The notes under the pieces are model-generated. The model made no database searches. It saw only the letters and a program-made list of their open reading frames with translations, and was not told the DNA's origin. A stretch of 64,000 nt of DNA from Phyto melanocephala. Its lineage: Eukaryota; Arthropoda; Insecta; Diptera; Rhinophoridae. The position numbers and the translations under genes were made by a program. Below, piece after piece: positions 35,028 through 45,490 of this stretch (position 1 is its first letter; each line of letters opens with the position of its first letter). Location: contig OW799237.1 in assembly GCA_941918925.1 (NCBI GenBank), positions 16,721,201 to 16,785,200 on the forward strand, given 5' to 3'.

Positions 35028-35210
35028 AGCTAGTATCGGATGACTAATTTTTCCTTAATATTCTTGTCGTTATCGCATTGAACTTATAGCCTAATTAAAA
35101 ACTTAAAATATAATGAAAATATTTAATTGAAATTATTTTGGAAGCTGAAATAGCTTACATACTACATATGTACATATATTTTTCTTTATTCTAATTATAT
35201 ATCGATGGTC

Positions 35211-35385
35211 ACAAGTAGAAACGCCCTATCACAAATAATTGTATCTTTACAGGAGAAAAACGTTATAGAAAATGTATAACGATAACGTGACTTCGTTTGT
35301 AAAATTGCTTGGGAAACTGTTATTTGCGATACCATTTTGTTAAATTATTTTTAAAGAGTTAATTGTGTGAAATGTATTTTAATAT
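35211..35385. mobile_element. MITE, ACAAGTAGAAAGG family, truncated copy C
   Basis: It starts ACAAGTAGAAACGCCCTATC and follows the reverse complement of copy B (AAATAATTGTA, TTTACAGGAGAA, TGTGTGAAATGTATT) but stops before the opposite end. Confidence 0.65.
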
Positions 35386-36306
35386 CGTAAAATTTAGACT
35401 TAGCGCTTTCCATTTGTAAACATCGATACATTTTATTTCGCTCTATGGTGTATGTACATGTTTTTGATTGTTTGTGAAATTTAAAAATATAATATACAAC
35501 AACTACAGCTTCTTTTATACTCATATATTTGTAATTTGTCACAAAATAAAAGTCCATTTGGCCATCTTAATCATAGAAGATATTTTAAGTTTTGATAACA
35601 AGAATGCTAGGATAAGAAAGGAATTTTTTTTTAGTAAATACCTAAATATCTTTGTTAAAATATATGCATATGAATTTAAAAACGTATTTATGAATATAAA
35701 TAATTTAAACAATTAATATATCATCAGTTTATATAAACACTTTATCAAATTTATAATAATCAAGATAAAAGTTAATTTCTAGATGATGACACAACACAGT
35801 AACAAATTAGTACTAAAAACTATTAAAAATATTTTTAATAAAAAAAAAATCGTTTGTAAAAGAGACAAAAAAAGTTTTTTAAAAAACTAATTTTGAGTAA
35901 ATAAAATTTTGTTTTGATTTTTTTATTTATTAATTATTTTTTTTTTAATTTTATTATTAATATTTTTAAATACATAATTATAATTTTGTGTTTTTTTTAT
36001 TGAAAAATTCCAAAAGCAAAAGTTAATTCAAGTATCAACCAAATGTTTTAGTTTTTGTTCATAAAAAAACACTTCTTTTCTTCCAATCTCACTAGAGTGG
36101 CATCTCTGATACACAGCGTATACAAACCATACAAACAAACTATACAAACAAACAAACTTGTGTAAATTACTATGAATCATTTTTGTGAGTGTTGAAGAGT
36201 ATAAATAATGAAAACATTTTATATATAAAATATATGTTGCTAAGAGAAATGTAAAGGCACTGGTATATAGCGCTTATAAACATCGTTTATCCAACAATTT
36301 GTACAA
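35386..36306. other. Spacer, nothing recognised
   Basis: A/T-rich. No recognised gene or repeat ends. Confidence 0.4.
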
Positions 36307-36378
36307 TCCCGTATTGTCTAGTGGTTAGGATATCCGGCTCTCACCCGGAAGGCCCGGGTTCGATTCCCGGTACGGGAA
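36307..36378 (+). tRNA. tRNA-Glu (CTC)
   Basis: A complete 72-nt cloverleaf. The acceptor TCCCGTA pairs with TACGGGA and is followed by discriminator A. The anticodon loop carries CTC and the T arm is CCGGG-TTCGATT-CCCGG. It decodes GAG. TTTT follows about 12 nt past the end. Identical to the copies at 61484 and 63275. Confidence 0.96.
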
Positions 36379-36596
36379 ACTTATATTTATTTTCTTAATA
36401 AAATCTATGAACTTTTAATTTTATAAATAAAAATTATTTTAAAAAATTGTAACAGTGCATTTAATATGTTTTATTATAAAAACGTATATGTTTTATTACA
36501 ATATTGTTATTTTGTACCTACTCTACCGTTATTATTTACTTTTTATAAATTTTAATATTCATAATTACCGTCTAAATTTCTTGATCTTTTTTATTG

Positions 36597-36894
36597 ATTA
36601 TATATGATTTTTCCAAGCTTGAGATCAACTTTTTTAGTTTTTTTATAAAAAATTATTTATTTTAACCAATATTTCGCTACCAAACAATGGGTAGCTTCTT
36701 CAGGGTAATATATATACAAATTTTATAAAAACAAAAAACAAATTCAAAATTGTTTTTTGTTTTTATAAAATTTGTATATATATTACCCTGAAGAAGCTAC
36801 CCATTGTTTGGTAGCGAAATATTGGTTAAAATAAATAATTTTTTATAAAAAAACTAAAAAAGTTGATCTCAAGCTTGGAAAAATCATATATAAT
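36597..36894. repeat. Perfect 145-bp palindrome with an 8-bp spacer
   Basis: The left arm 36597-36741 and right arm 36750-36894 are exact reverse complements over 145 bp, separated by ATTCAAAA. Each arm contains one hammerhead-like motif, facing outward from the centre, so the right-arm copy reads on the plus strand. Related single-arm sequences lie at 34101-34260 and near 48060-48290. Identity between arms implies recent formation or continuing gene conversion. A TAAATTTCTTGATCTTTTTT segment adjoins the left arm (36572) as in the related copies. Confidence 0.95.
36783..36828 (+). other. Hammerhead-ribozyme-like motif in palindrome right arm
   Basis: Elements in order: TTACC (stem I 5' side), core CTGAAGA (36788-36794), one extra A, stem II GCTACC-CATTGTTT-GGTAGC (36796-36815), GAA (36816-36818), self-complementary ATAT, T at the cleavage position, and GGTTA (stem I 3' side; four of five pairs form). 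The core fits CTGANGA, where the N position is known to vary. The mirror copy lies at 36663-36708 on the minus strand. Confidence 0.45.
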
Positions 36895-36899
36895 TCATA

Positions 36900-37894
36900 A
36901 TTACCTATTGATAATCAATTTTTAAGTTGATAAAAAGTAAAATTTGTTTGATTTTTAAATTGATAAAAAGTTAAATTTGTTTGAAAATGTTTGTTTTATG
37001 ATCATATAAACTTTTGATTAATTCAAAAATTTGTTATGAATATGGGAGTTATTATTTAGCTTTTTTTCCACATTTTTCCCAATTTTTTTAAAAAACCACA
37101 ATTTTTTTAACCACCAGCTATTTTTATTATTTATAAACACAAAATTTAATTCAATTTTATTTCTTAACAAACATTTAAAACTTTTCTTTCCAAAACTTTC
37201 GCTACTTTTTATTAATTTTCTTTTATTTAATAATGGGGACCACAAGAAAAAATACCTACCATGTTTATAACAACCAATGCCATATGAACGATAACAAACA
37301 AACCAACAACAATAAAACCATTTAATGTTAAATAATTCAAGTTAATAACAATTTTTTGTTTCTTTGGCAATTTTTCTAAGAAACTTTTTCTTGCTACTTT
37401 TTAGTACTGTATTGTAGCGTTTTCTACAGTCATCATCTATTTATATCTAATACAAGAAGGGATAATTAGAATGAATACAACAAAAATGACTTTGTGCGTA
37501 ATGTGAGGGCTATAATAAAATTCCTTAACGCAGCATATCCTTGGGGAACATGCTAGTCCTTAGAGAAAGGTACAGGGTGGGGGTGGGGTCGGTGAAATGA
37601 AGTGTGCTTGAAAAAAAGGTACAATTGTTGTTAGTTAAACCACCACATAAAAACCGCAAAATTTGCAGTTAACTGATAAGAAAGAAAGTTTATGTTTTCT
37701 ATGAGGGAAAGTCAGTTTGTTACATTTTATTTGAACGTTGTACAAAAGTACAATAATTATTAAACCCCCGTCTTATACATATTTGATAAATGATAAATAT
37801 CTTTAAGGAACAGGTAATTTTAACTCGTACAACAACTTTGTTTTTGTTTAATACAAAAGCTTTAATAATGTTTTATTTGTTTGTTTTTCTTTTT
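36900..37894. other. Spacer, nothing recognised
   Basis: A/T-rich. Short open frames only. Confidence 0.4.
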
Positions 37895-38776
37895 TATACC
37901 CTTCACACAGTGAAAAAGGGTATATATAGGTTTGTCATTCCGTGTGAAATTTCTACAATTTTCATTTCCGACCCCATAAAGTATATATTTTCTGAAAGCT
38001 TATGAATAGGGAAGTCGATTAAGCTCTGTCAGTCTGTCCGTCTGACCGTCTGTCCGTGTGTATGTTGAAATCAACTTTTTGAAGCCCCCCGACATCACTT
38101 GGACCCGGGTGAGGTATTAAAATATCAGAAATATTCGGGAGTATATCGCTATTGAAAATCAGAAACATCGGTACATAAACAACTGAGATATGAGCAAAAA
38201 CCCACGACCACCTCGATTTTTTTTCACAAAAACAACATTACAACAACAACATACATACATACAAACTTGTATATTGGCTAAAGTAAACGTGGGCTCGAAT
38301 CCCAGCTGAGCCAAAAAAAAAAATTTTTTTATATTTTAAAAATTTTTTTTTAAATTTTTTTTTTTAATTTTTTTTTTATTTATTTTTTTTATTTTTTATT
38401 TAATATATTATTTATATTTTTATTATTTTTTTTTTTAATTTTTTTTTTTAATTTTTTTTTTATTTTTTTTTTGTTTTATATTAAATATAGATATTTTAAT
38501 TATTTTTTTAAAATTTTTTTTATTAAATTTTTTTTTTAAATTTTTTTTAAAATTTTTTTTTAAATTTTTTTTTTAAATTTTTTTTTTATTTTTTTTTAAC
38601 ATACATACGTTAATTTATAATTTTACAATGGGATGTTTTTTATATATGTATATTTTTTATATGTATGTACGTATTTCATATGAGATGAATGGTGATACAA
38701 ACTACTGTTATTGCATGACTACACGTTGTGAAGGGTATATAAGATTCGGCACGGCCGAATATAGCGCTCTTACTTG
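37895..38776 (+). mobile_element. HINE/DINE-1-like element, best complete copy
   Basis: In order it shows: the 5' hairpin TATACCC...GGGTATA (37895-37925), GACCCCATAAAGTATATATT, GTCGATTAAGC, a (GTCY)n tract (38026-38062), CACGACCACCTCG, CAACAACAACATACATACAT, a tRNA-like box (38268-38312), an A/T tract (38313-38600), a conserved tail GATGAATGGTGATACAAACT, the terminal hairpin ATTCGGC-ACG-GCCGAAT (38743-38759 region) and the end CTCTTACTTG. It is the reference copy used here for the family. No coding capacity. Confidence 0.92.
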
Positions 38777-39181
38777 TTTTTTTTGAAAAAATTTTATTTA
38801 GGGTTTTCTTTTTCCTAGCCAAAGGGCATTTTGCCAAATTACAAAAGATATGTTTTAAATTAAGTTTGTTTCGAGCCCCAGGCCTAAATAATGTGTTTAT
38901 CACATGTTAAGTTGTTTTATATAAATTTTTTGTGAGAGTCAAAATAAAATTAAAGCTGGTGATTTTAAGTAAAAAAATGTTTGCACTTAATCATAGAATG
39001 CCTGTTAACTACTACAAGAGAAAATAAGTATAGTTTAGGGGCCTAAATGAAGTAACAAAACTTAAAAAAATATTTTTTTATAACGTAATAAATACAGAGG
39101 AATTTAGAACTACTTTAAACCCTTCTTCTTTCTCTTAGTAAAAATAAAATATTTTAATTTTAATTAATCTAATTAGAAATA
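38777..39181. other. Spacer, nothing recognised
   Basis: A/T-rich. No features apart from the TA dinucleotide target of the next element. Confidence 0.4.
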
Positions 39182-40096
39182 TAGTCAAACTTCTATAAAT
39201 TGAATCACCATTCTACAGAAAAAAACTTCAACTTATAGAAACTTGAACTTTGGGAATTAAATTTCAAAATGTTCCAAATTAGGTAAACAACAACTACTTT
39301 TAATACCAATTAATTTTTTTTATCACTAAATTACTTTAAACTATTTTTAATTGTGCAAAGGTACTACATATTTATTTACTAAACTACTGAGTAATTTTTG
39401 AGTGAATTTGTTCACATTTGCTTTGAACGAAAAGTGGTTCTAATTTCTATAGGGCTTTGTAGTGGTCATCTTTTGCGTTTTCATTTGTGTTTAAGAATAC
39501 ATTTAAATTTGTAAATGAATCCTTTATAACTTCTCTGGACGGTTATCTAACTGTTTCCTCAACTTCGTCACCATCGGTATCTACTATTTCTACAGAATGC
39601 GGTTCTGATTCCAGGGTGTATTCATCAATAATATCTTGATAAGTTGGAAATTCTGAAGTAATCAATTTATTAAAGATGTCAAAAAGTCTTGAACAGTACA
39701 ACTTTTAGATTCTACATCATTCAAATGTAGCCAGACTCCAGAGTTATCTTTTTAAACAATTTCGTTGTCGTTTAAATCGTTTTATAATATCAAAGGTGTG
39801 TCACGTTGTTGGCAATTTAATGTAAATTTGCATAAAAAATATTGCGATTTTATATCAAATAAAGTTGAAGAGAACGTCGATTCACTATTAGAGGCTAATT
39901 CGGTAAGAATTAGCAAAAAAGACAATATTCAAATTATGGAAACGTTGTACTGCTGTTTTCCTTCAAGTTATGAAGAAGTTCATGTTATGGAAGTTCAAGT
40001 TAAAGAAATAAAACCTAATAGAATTTCTTAACAAGATGCTGTTGCCACGAGATTTGCTTCAATTTACAGAAAATTCAAGTAATAGAAGTTCGACTG
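39182..40096 (-). mobile_element. pogo/Tigger-like DNA transposon, internally deleted
   Basis: The ends TAGTCAAACTTCTATAAATT and (reversed) CAGTCGAACTTCTATTACTT are terminal inverted repeats of the CAGT(C)AAACTTC type seen in Tigger-like elements. TA flanks both sides. On the minus strand near 39660-39545 a frame reads TSEFPTYQDIIDEYTLESEP, then a DGDEVEETVR-stop end. This fits the acidic C-terminal tail of jerky/Tigger transposases, just before the element's 3' end. Stops upstream and the 915-bp length show that most of the transposase is gone. Confidence 0.75.
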
Positions 40097-40252
40097 TACC
40101 TAAACAACATTATCATCCAGCTATACTTGTGTATGCATGTATAATTAAAAAGTTAATATATAAACATGAACTTTTGTTATTTAAATTTTGATGCTGATAT
40201 GTTAATAATATGTTATGTCAACAATCTAGAACACATTCCTTTTTTGAAAATT

Positions 40253-40290
40253 TGTCTGTCTGTCCGTCTGTCTGTTTCCCTGAACTTAAT
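40253..40290 (+). repeat. (GTCY)n microsatellite, possible HINE head relic
   Basis: GTCTGTCTGTCCGTCTGTCT lies just before the reversed tail of the HINE at 40408. Similar tracts mark the heads of the HINE copies here, but the surrounding head sequence is not recognisable. Confidence 0.4.
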
Positions 40291-41249
40291 TGGTTAAAAA
40301 ACTTCTCAAAAGATTTTAATAAAACTTGATGTGAAGTTAACTTTGCATCTGGATTAACATATAGTATACTCTTTATTGTGAGATATAATCTCAATCCTAA
40401 GAAAAAACAAGTAACAGTGCTATATTCGGCCGTGCCGAATCTTATATACCCTTCACAACGTGTAGTCATGCAATAACAATTGTTTGTATCACCATTCATC
40501 TCATATAAAATACGTACATATGTATATACTGGTTAGAATAAATGTGGCATCGAATCCCAGCTGAGCCAAAAAAAAATTTATTTTATTTAATATATTATTA
40601 TTTATATTTTGTTATTATTATACCCGCCACCAAAAAAATGGTGGGGGTATATTCATTTTGTCATTCCGTTTGTAACACATCGAAATATCCATTTTAGACC
40701 CCATAAAGTATATATATTCTGAATCAGGGTTTGATTTGATGACGATCTAGCTATGTCCGTCCGTCTGTCCGTCTGTCCGTCTGTCCGTCTGTTGAAAGCA
40801 CGATAGAGGTCGCACCGAAAAAGCTAGGAGGCTCAAATTTTGCCAGAATCTTTCTTATAGACAAGGTTTGTTTGGTATTGAAAATGGGCTATATCGGAAT
40901 ATTAGGAAGTGAGTTATAGCTCGGAATGCAAGAGTAGGTCGAAAAAACCGTGTCCTACGAACATCGAATAAAATGGTATTGTGTCCAAATGGATTAACGT
41001 ACAGTCATGAAACTTCGAATATATATTTCTCGAGTCAAAGCAATATCTCTCACCAAAAATTACCTAAATCTAATCATTAGGAAAGGAGTTATCGATCAAA
41101 ATGTACGAAAATTTATACCGCACAGTGTATTTTTCGGTATATTTAAAAACAAAAACGTCATAAAACCAACAAAATTGGATGTACGACTCTGAAATTTTGC
41201 ACACTTTGCTTTTTGGTGAAAGGCTTTTTTTTAACGGAAAATCAATGTA

Positions 41250-41705
41250 CCACGCCCACTTTTACGCCCACCTCCCATATAACGTTTTACCTAAAATTGA
41301 TATAATTTCTCTATTAATAAAGATTTTGGAATTATAAAGGGCTATATTGAAACATCTAAAATGTACTCATTCGCAAAAATAACTTTGACACGCCTACTAT
41401 AACGCCCACTTTTCACGTTATCTACCGTTAATGAAATTTAAAAGCTCATAAAACCGACAAAATTAGAGGTATGATGATCAAATTTGCTACGTATATCCCC
41501 CTAGGCAGTGTCATTATTGTACAAAAAAATCAAGGTGCCACGCCCACTTTTACGCCCACCTCCCATATAACGTTTTACCTAAAATTCATATAATTTCTCT
41601 ATTAATAAAGATTTTGGAATAATAAAAGGCTATATTGAAACATCTAAAATGTACTCATTCGTAAAAATAACTTTAACACGCCTACTATAACGCCCACGTT
41701 CATTA
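41250..41705. repeat. Internal direct duplication within nested HINE
   Basis: A segment of about 170 bp starting CCACGCCCACTTTTACGCCC at 41250 recurs at 41538, an offset of about 288 bp. It runs through TATAACGTTTTACCTAAAAT, ATTAATAAAGATTTTGGAAT and ACACGCCTACTATAACGCCC with few differences. Confidence 0.9.
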
Positions 41706-41751
41706 AAAGACTACATTTACAAAAGCCTTTTAGTAGCATATCGAAGTTATA

Positions 41752-42354
41752 AAGGGTGGTTAAATTTTAAGGGCTGATGTTGAATTATTCAAATTATTTA
41801 GGAAATTATTATTATTTCTTTTTGTAATGATAATATTTGTACGGTTCAATTATGTATTTAACAAAATATCGGCCAAATGCCCCCCCCCCCCCCATCCTTG
41901 GCGCCACTCCTCTATCTGATGGTCCAAATTTTCAATGACAATGTTGATGCTCAATTGTTGGGCACGATGATGAGTCGAGGTTGACTGCTCTTTTGCCACA
42001 CTATCGAAAAAAACAACCATGCTTCCTATTCAACGAAATAAGAAGGCATTCACAGATTTTCTAACATTTTATACAGACCTGTTTTGCAGAAATTTAAATA
42101 TTTTTTACAATTTTCCCGATTGTGGATGAATTTGAATGATTATGTTGATCAAAAGAATTACGAAGTGCATTTAAACACCCATTTTCATAAAAAAAACCTG
42201 AATAACTTTAAACAGTTGCTCATTTGCGTATCTTTCTACAGATCAAATTGAGTAAGTTTGAGATTGAGAAATGTCAAGTGAAATGCAGAAAACAAATTTA
42301 AAGACTAGGTGTAGTTCACCATCAACATGGGCCCTAAAAAATTTAACCACCCTC
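41752..42354. mobile_element. mariner-type non-autonomous element, third nesting level
   Basis: The ends AAGGGTGGTTAAATTTTAAG and (reversed) GAGGGTGGTTAAATTTTTTA form terminal inverted repeats, with TA on both sides (41750-41751 and 42355-42356). About 603 bp with no open transposase frame. It contains a run of 14 or more C starting near 41880. Confidence 0.8.
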
Positions 42355-43110
42355 TACAAAGAAAGTGATACATATTTTATTATAAAGATATTATTCAATA
42401 GCGATTAACAAAATAATAAATATTGTGCTTTAAATGTACACAAAATTGGTGGTGGGTATAAAAGATTCGGCACAGCCGAATATAGTGCTCTTACTTGTTT
42501 TTTTTTATATTTTTTTTTTTAATTTTTTAAAAAAAATTTTTTAAAATTTTTTTTAAATTATTTTAAAATTTTTTTTTTGTAATTTTTTTTACTATTTTTT
42601 TTTTTATTTTTAATTTTTTTTCTTTTTGTAATTTTTTCTTTTTTTGTATGGTTTTTACATATATTTATGTATGTATGTTGTTGTTGTAATTGTGTAAAAA
42701 AACGAGGTGGTCGTGGTTTTTTGCTCATATCTCAGAAAGTTATTGGGCGATTGTGCTGAATTTCAAAAGCGATTCATTCCTGAATATTTCCAAGAGATTA
42801 ATACCATATAGAGATCTGAGGAACATATAATTGCTTCTAAAAGTTGATTTCAACCAACACACGGACAGACGGGCAGAAGGACAGACGGACAGACGGTCAG
42901 GGCTTAATCGACTCCTCTATTCATAAGCTTTCAGAAAATATATACTTTATGGGGTCGGAAATGAAAATTGTAGAAATTACAAACGGAATGACAAAGCTAT
43001 ATATACCCTTGTGCACCACAGGTGAAGGGTATAATAAAGAAAATATCAAATGAAGTTGTATTTTATATTGTACTAGCAGATTGGTAAGAAAGAAAGAAAG
43101 AAAGGACATG

Positions 43111-43776
43111 ACCGTTTGTAATTTCTACAATTTTCATTTCCGACCCCATAAAGTATATATTTTCTGAAAGCTTATGAATAGAGGACCGTCTGCCCGTCTA
43201 TCCGTGTGTTGGTTGAAATCAACTTTTAGAAGCAACTATATGTTCCTCAGATCTGTATATAGTATCAATCTTTTGGAAATATTCAGGAATGAATCACTGT
43301 TGAAACTCAGCACAATCGCCCCATAACTTTCTGAGATATGAGCAAAAAACCACGACCAGCTCGTTTTTTTCACAATTACAACAACAACATACATATATAC
43401 ATACATGTAAAAAACATGTCAAATAAAAATTACAAAAAAAAATATATTAAAAATAAAAAAAAATAATAAAAAAATTACAAAAAAAATATTAAAAAAAAAT
43501 TGAAAAAAAATTTACAAAAATTTTTTTTTAAAAAAATTTTTTAAAAAAATTTAAAAAAAATATAAAAAAAAAATAATAAAATATAAATAACATATTAAAT
43601 AAAATAAAATTTTTTTGGCTCAGCTGGGATTCGATGCCACATTTATTCTAACCAGTATATACATATGTACGTATTTCATATAAGATGAATGGTGATACAA
43701 ACAATTGTTATTGCATGACTACATGTTGTGAAGGGTATATAAGATTCGGCACGGCCGAATATAGCACTGTTACTTG
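43111..43776 (+). mobile_element. HINE/DINE-1-like element, 5' truncated, head-to-head with 40408-43033
   Basis: It starts inside the head (ACCGTTTGTAATTTCTACAA), lacking the TATACCC hairpin. It then carries the GACCCCATAAAGTATATATT block, a degraded (GTCY)n tract, an A-rich tract (43420-43612), a reversed tRNA-like box at 43617-43659, and the tail ending in TTCGGCACGGCCGAA and CTGTTACTTG. With the minus-strand copy to its left it forms a large inverted repeat centred near 43070, where an (AAAG)n stretch lies. Confidence 0.88.
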
Positions 43777-45261
43777 TTTTTAGTTTTTTAGAAAAGCACT
43801 TGTTGAATTTTTTGAGTTGTTTTTTACAAATTGATTCCCTTTAAAATAAAGACTATCATATGAATTCCGCGCTTTATAATTTAAAATATATTTAAAATAT
43901 ATGTATATTTAAAATTAAAATAGGTTATATTCCAAATCATATTGTAATATGAAAATAGAATATAAAAATAGAATAAAAAAAATATAATCAAATATAATTT
44001 AAAACCTGTCTTGATTTGGACAAAACAAAATTTAACATTTTGATAGGATTGACTGTTTTACTTACTTTTTCTTCTTTTGTGTTTCCTATAAAATATGTAC
44101 ATCAAATTCCAATTTAACTAACTTTCTTCCGCTTTAAGCATCCTCCACTCCAAATGAATTTCTAATTTCATTTAAAAGTTTTACAGTCATTTGTAACACA
44201 TATCCAAATATACGAGTACATAGTACACGTACACAAACAACAACTAAATCTAATATTATTATATTTTCATTTTATGTCAAATAAATGGGTTAAGTTGTCT
44301 TGTTTCTAACCCAAGGCGCCTTTTAGTTATTTATCCTGTTGTTTAGTGTGTTTTTTCTCTCTCTCTATGTGTACAATACATTGTTTTGTTATGAGTTTAT
44401 TTGACCATTAGTAAATGTAAAACTTGTCTTGTCATCGTAAAAATAAAAAAACAATATAAATATAAAACAAAATAAAAAAAAGAAAAAACGTTACACAACA
44501 AGAGCAGAGAAAACATGTCAATTTAAACCATTTACTCAACAAGTAACATCACAATGATAATAACATCCTGCATCCTTCTTCTACTTGATAAAGGCAAAAT
44601 CCTTGGGACCAGGCAATATGTAATGATGCTTTTGTTTTTATTTTGAAACAAGTGGATTTTTGTTCAAAAACCCTACGTCAATATAAATATTAACGAGTAT
44701 TATGCGATGAAACTAAAATTGTAACGCTTAGCAAATAGTTTAACTTTTGAGTAGGCGAACCGGCTTAAAATCACTATTAGAGTCGTACTAGCGTTGTACG
44801 TCTGTCGGTCCATGTAAACTTTTATCAAAGTAAGGGTACGAAATTTGTATAGACTGTAATAAAATAGGAACACAAAAATCCCTTTCGATCCAAACGGAAA
44901 TCCTATAGATTTTGAAAGCAATCGGTTAAGGATTTTACCTAGACGTTAAATTAACATCTTATGGTAATTTTACTTTACTTTTGAAATTGCTTTAAACGTA
45001 TCTATATTTATCAAAATATTTAATGGTAACAATTACTTATAAATGTCAATGTACCTACCGGTTGTTTGTTATTGATTTAAGCTTTCATACAAGTCATGTT
45101 CCCGAAAATCTTTTGAAACACTTGTAAACCTTTTTAATATTTTGAGACAAAAATATTATTCACCCAAAGAAATTTTACTTCAGTACAAATATCTCTAAAT
45201 AATTTTCCTATATTCGGTCCATAACTTATGCAAGCTCAAATATATTCGATTAACCCAATTT
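43777..45261. other. Spacer, nothing recognised
   Basis: A/T-rich. A short ACGTCTGTCGGTCC stretch at 44798 is too little to assign to a HINE. No gene found. Confidence 0.4.
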
Positions 45262-45490
45262 TTCATTAATGCAAAATTCTTCTCAAAGAAGTGCGAAAAA
45301 TGTTTAGTTCCTGAGAATAATGACGAGTTGATATTAATGCACATTCTCAGCCATATCAGCAATGTTTTCGGATAAACATACTGGACGAAAACATATACGG
45401 GTTGCTTTGTTCAAAAACAATTCATATTCATGAAGTCTCTTCACAAATTGACGTACAAACTCAACTAAGGGCCGATCGCCCTTACAGTTT
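45262..45490 (-). pseudogene. Tc1/mariner-like transposase N-terminal remnant
   Basis: One minus-strand frame reads LVEFVRQFVKRLHEYELFL, then CFRPVCLSENIADMAENVH followed by a stop. It resembles the second half of the bipartite DNA-binding domain of insect Tc1-like transposases (LVKKFE.TG...R.RSVRS.ENIAAV..V). No catalytic residues are present nearby. The region to about 46200 may hold more of the element but could not be assigned. Confidence 0.45.

Larger units (their letters stand above)
40619..42497 (+). mobile_element. Longer HINE/DINE-1 subfamily member, nested
   Basis: It begins with the hairpin TATACCC-GCCACC...GGTGG-GGGTATA. It has GACCCCATAAAGTATATATA and a (GTCY)n tract at 40754-40792, then CACGCCCACTTTTACGCCCA, a block known from DINE-1 elements. 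It ends with AAAAGATTCGGCACAGCCGA and CTCTTACTTG at 42497. A 170-bp internal block is duplicated (41250 and 41538), and a mariner-type element is inserted at 41752-42354. No replicase or helicase coding is visible. Confidence 0.88.
40408..43033 (-). mobile_element. HINE/DINE-1-like element interrupted by a nested HINE
   Basis: The reversed 3' tail is at 40408-40515 and a tRNA-like box at 40528-40567. The A/T tract is split by the nested element at 40619-42497. The head at 42660-43033 includes (GTCY)n near 42862-42898 and the terminal hairpin ending GGGTATA at 43033. The tRNA-like box sits next to the tail rather than next to the head, as in the 43111 copy and unlike the 32291, 37895 and 59620 copies. 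Confidence 0.88.

Noticed and set aside
39765..40031. 88-residue plus-strand frame
   Set aside because: It runs antisense through the Tigger-like element and matches no family I know.
40754..40792. (GTCY)n tract as a possible CRISPR-like or satellite array
   Set aside because: It is the microsatellite typical of DINE-1/HINE elements. No spaced repeat structure was seen anywhere in the window.
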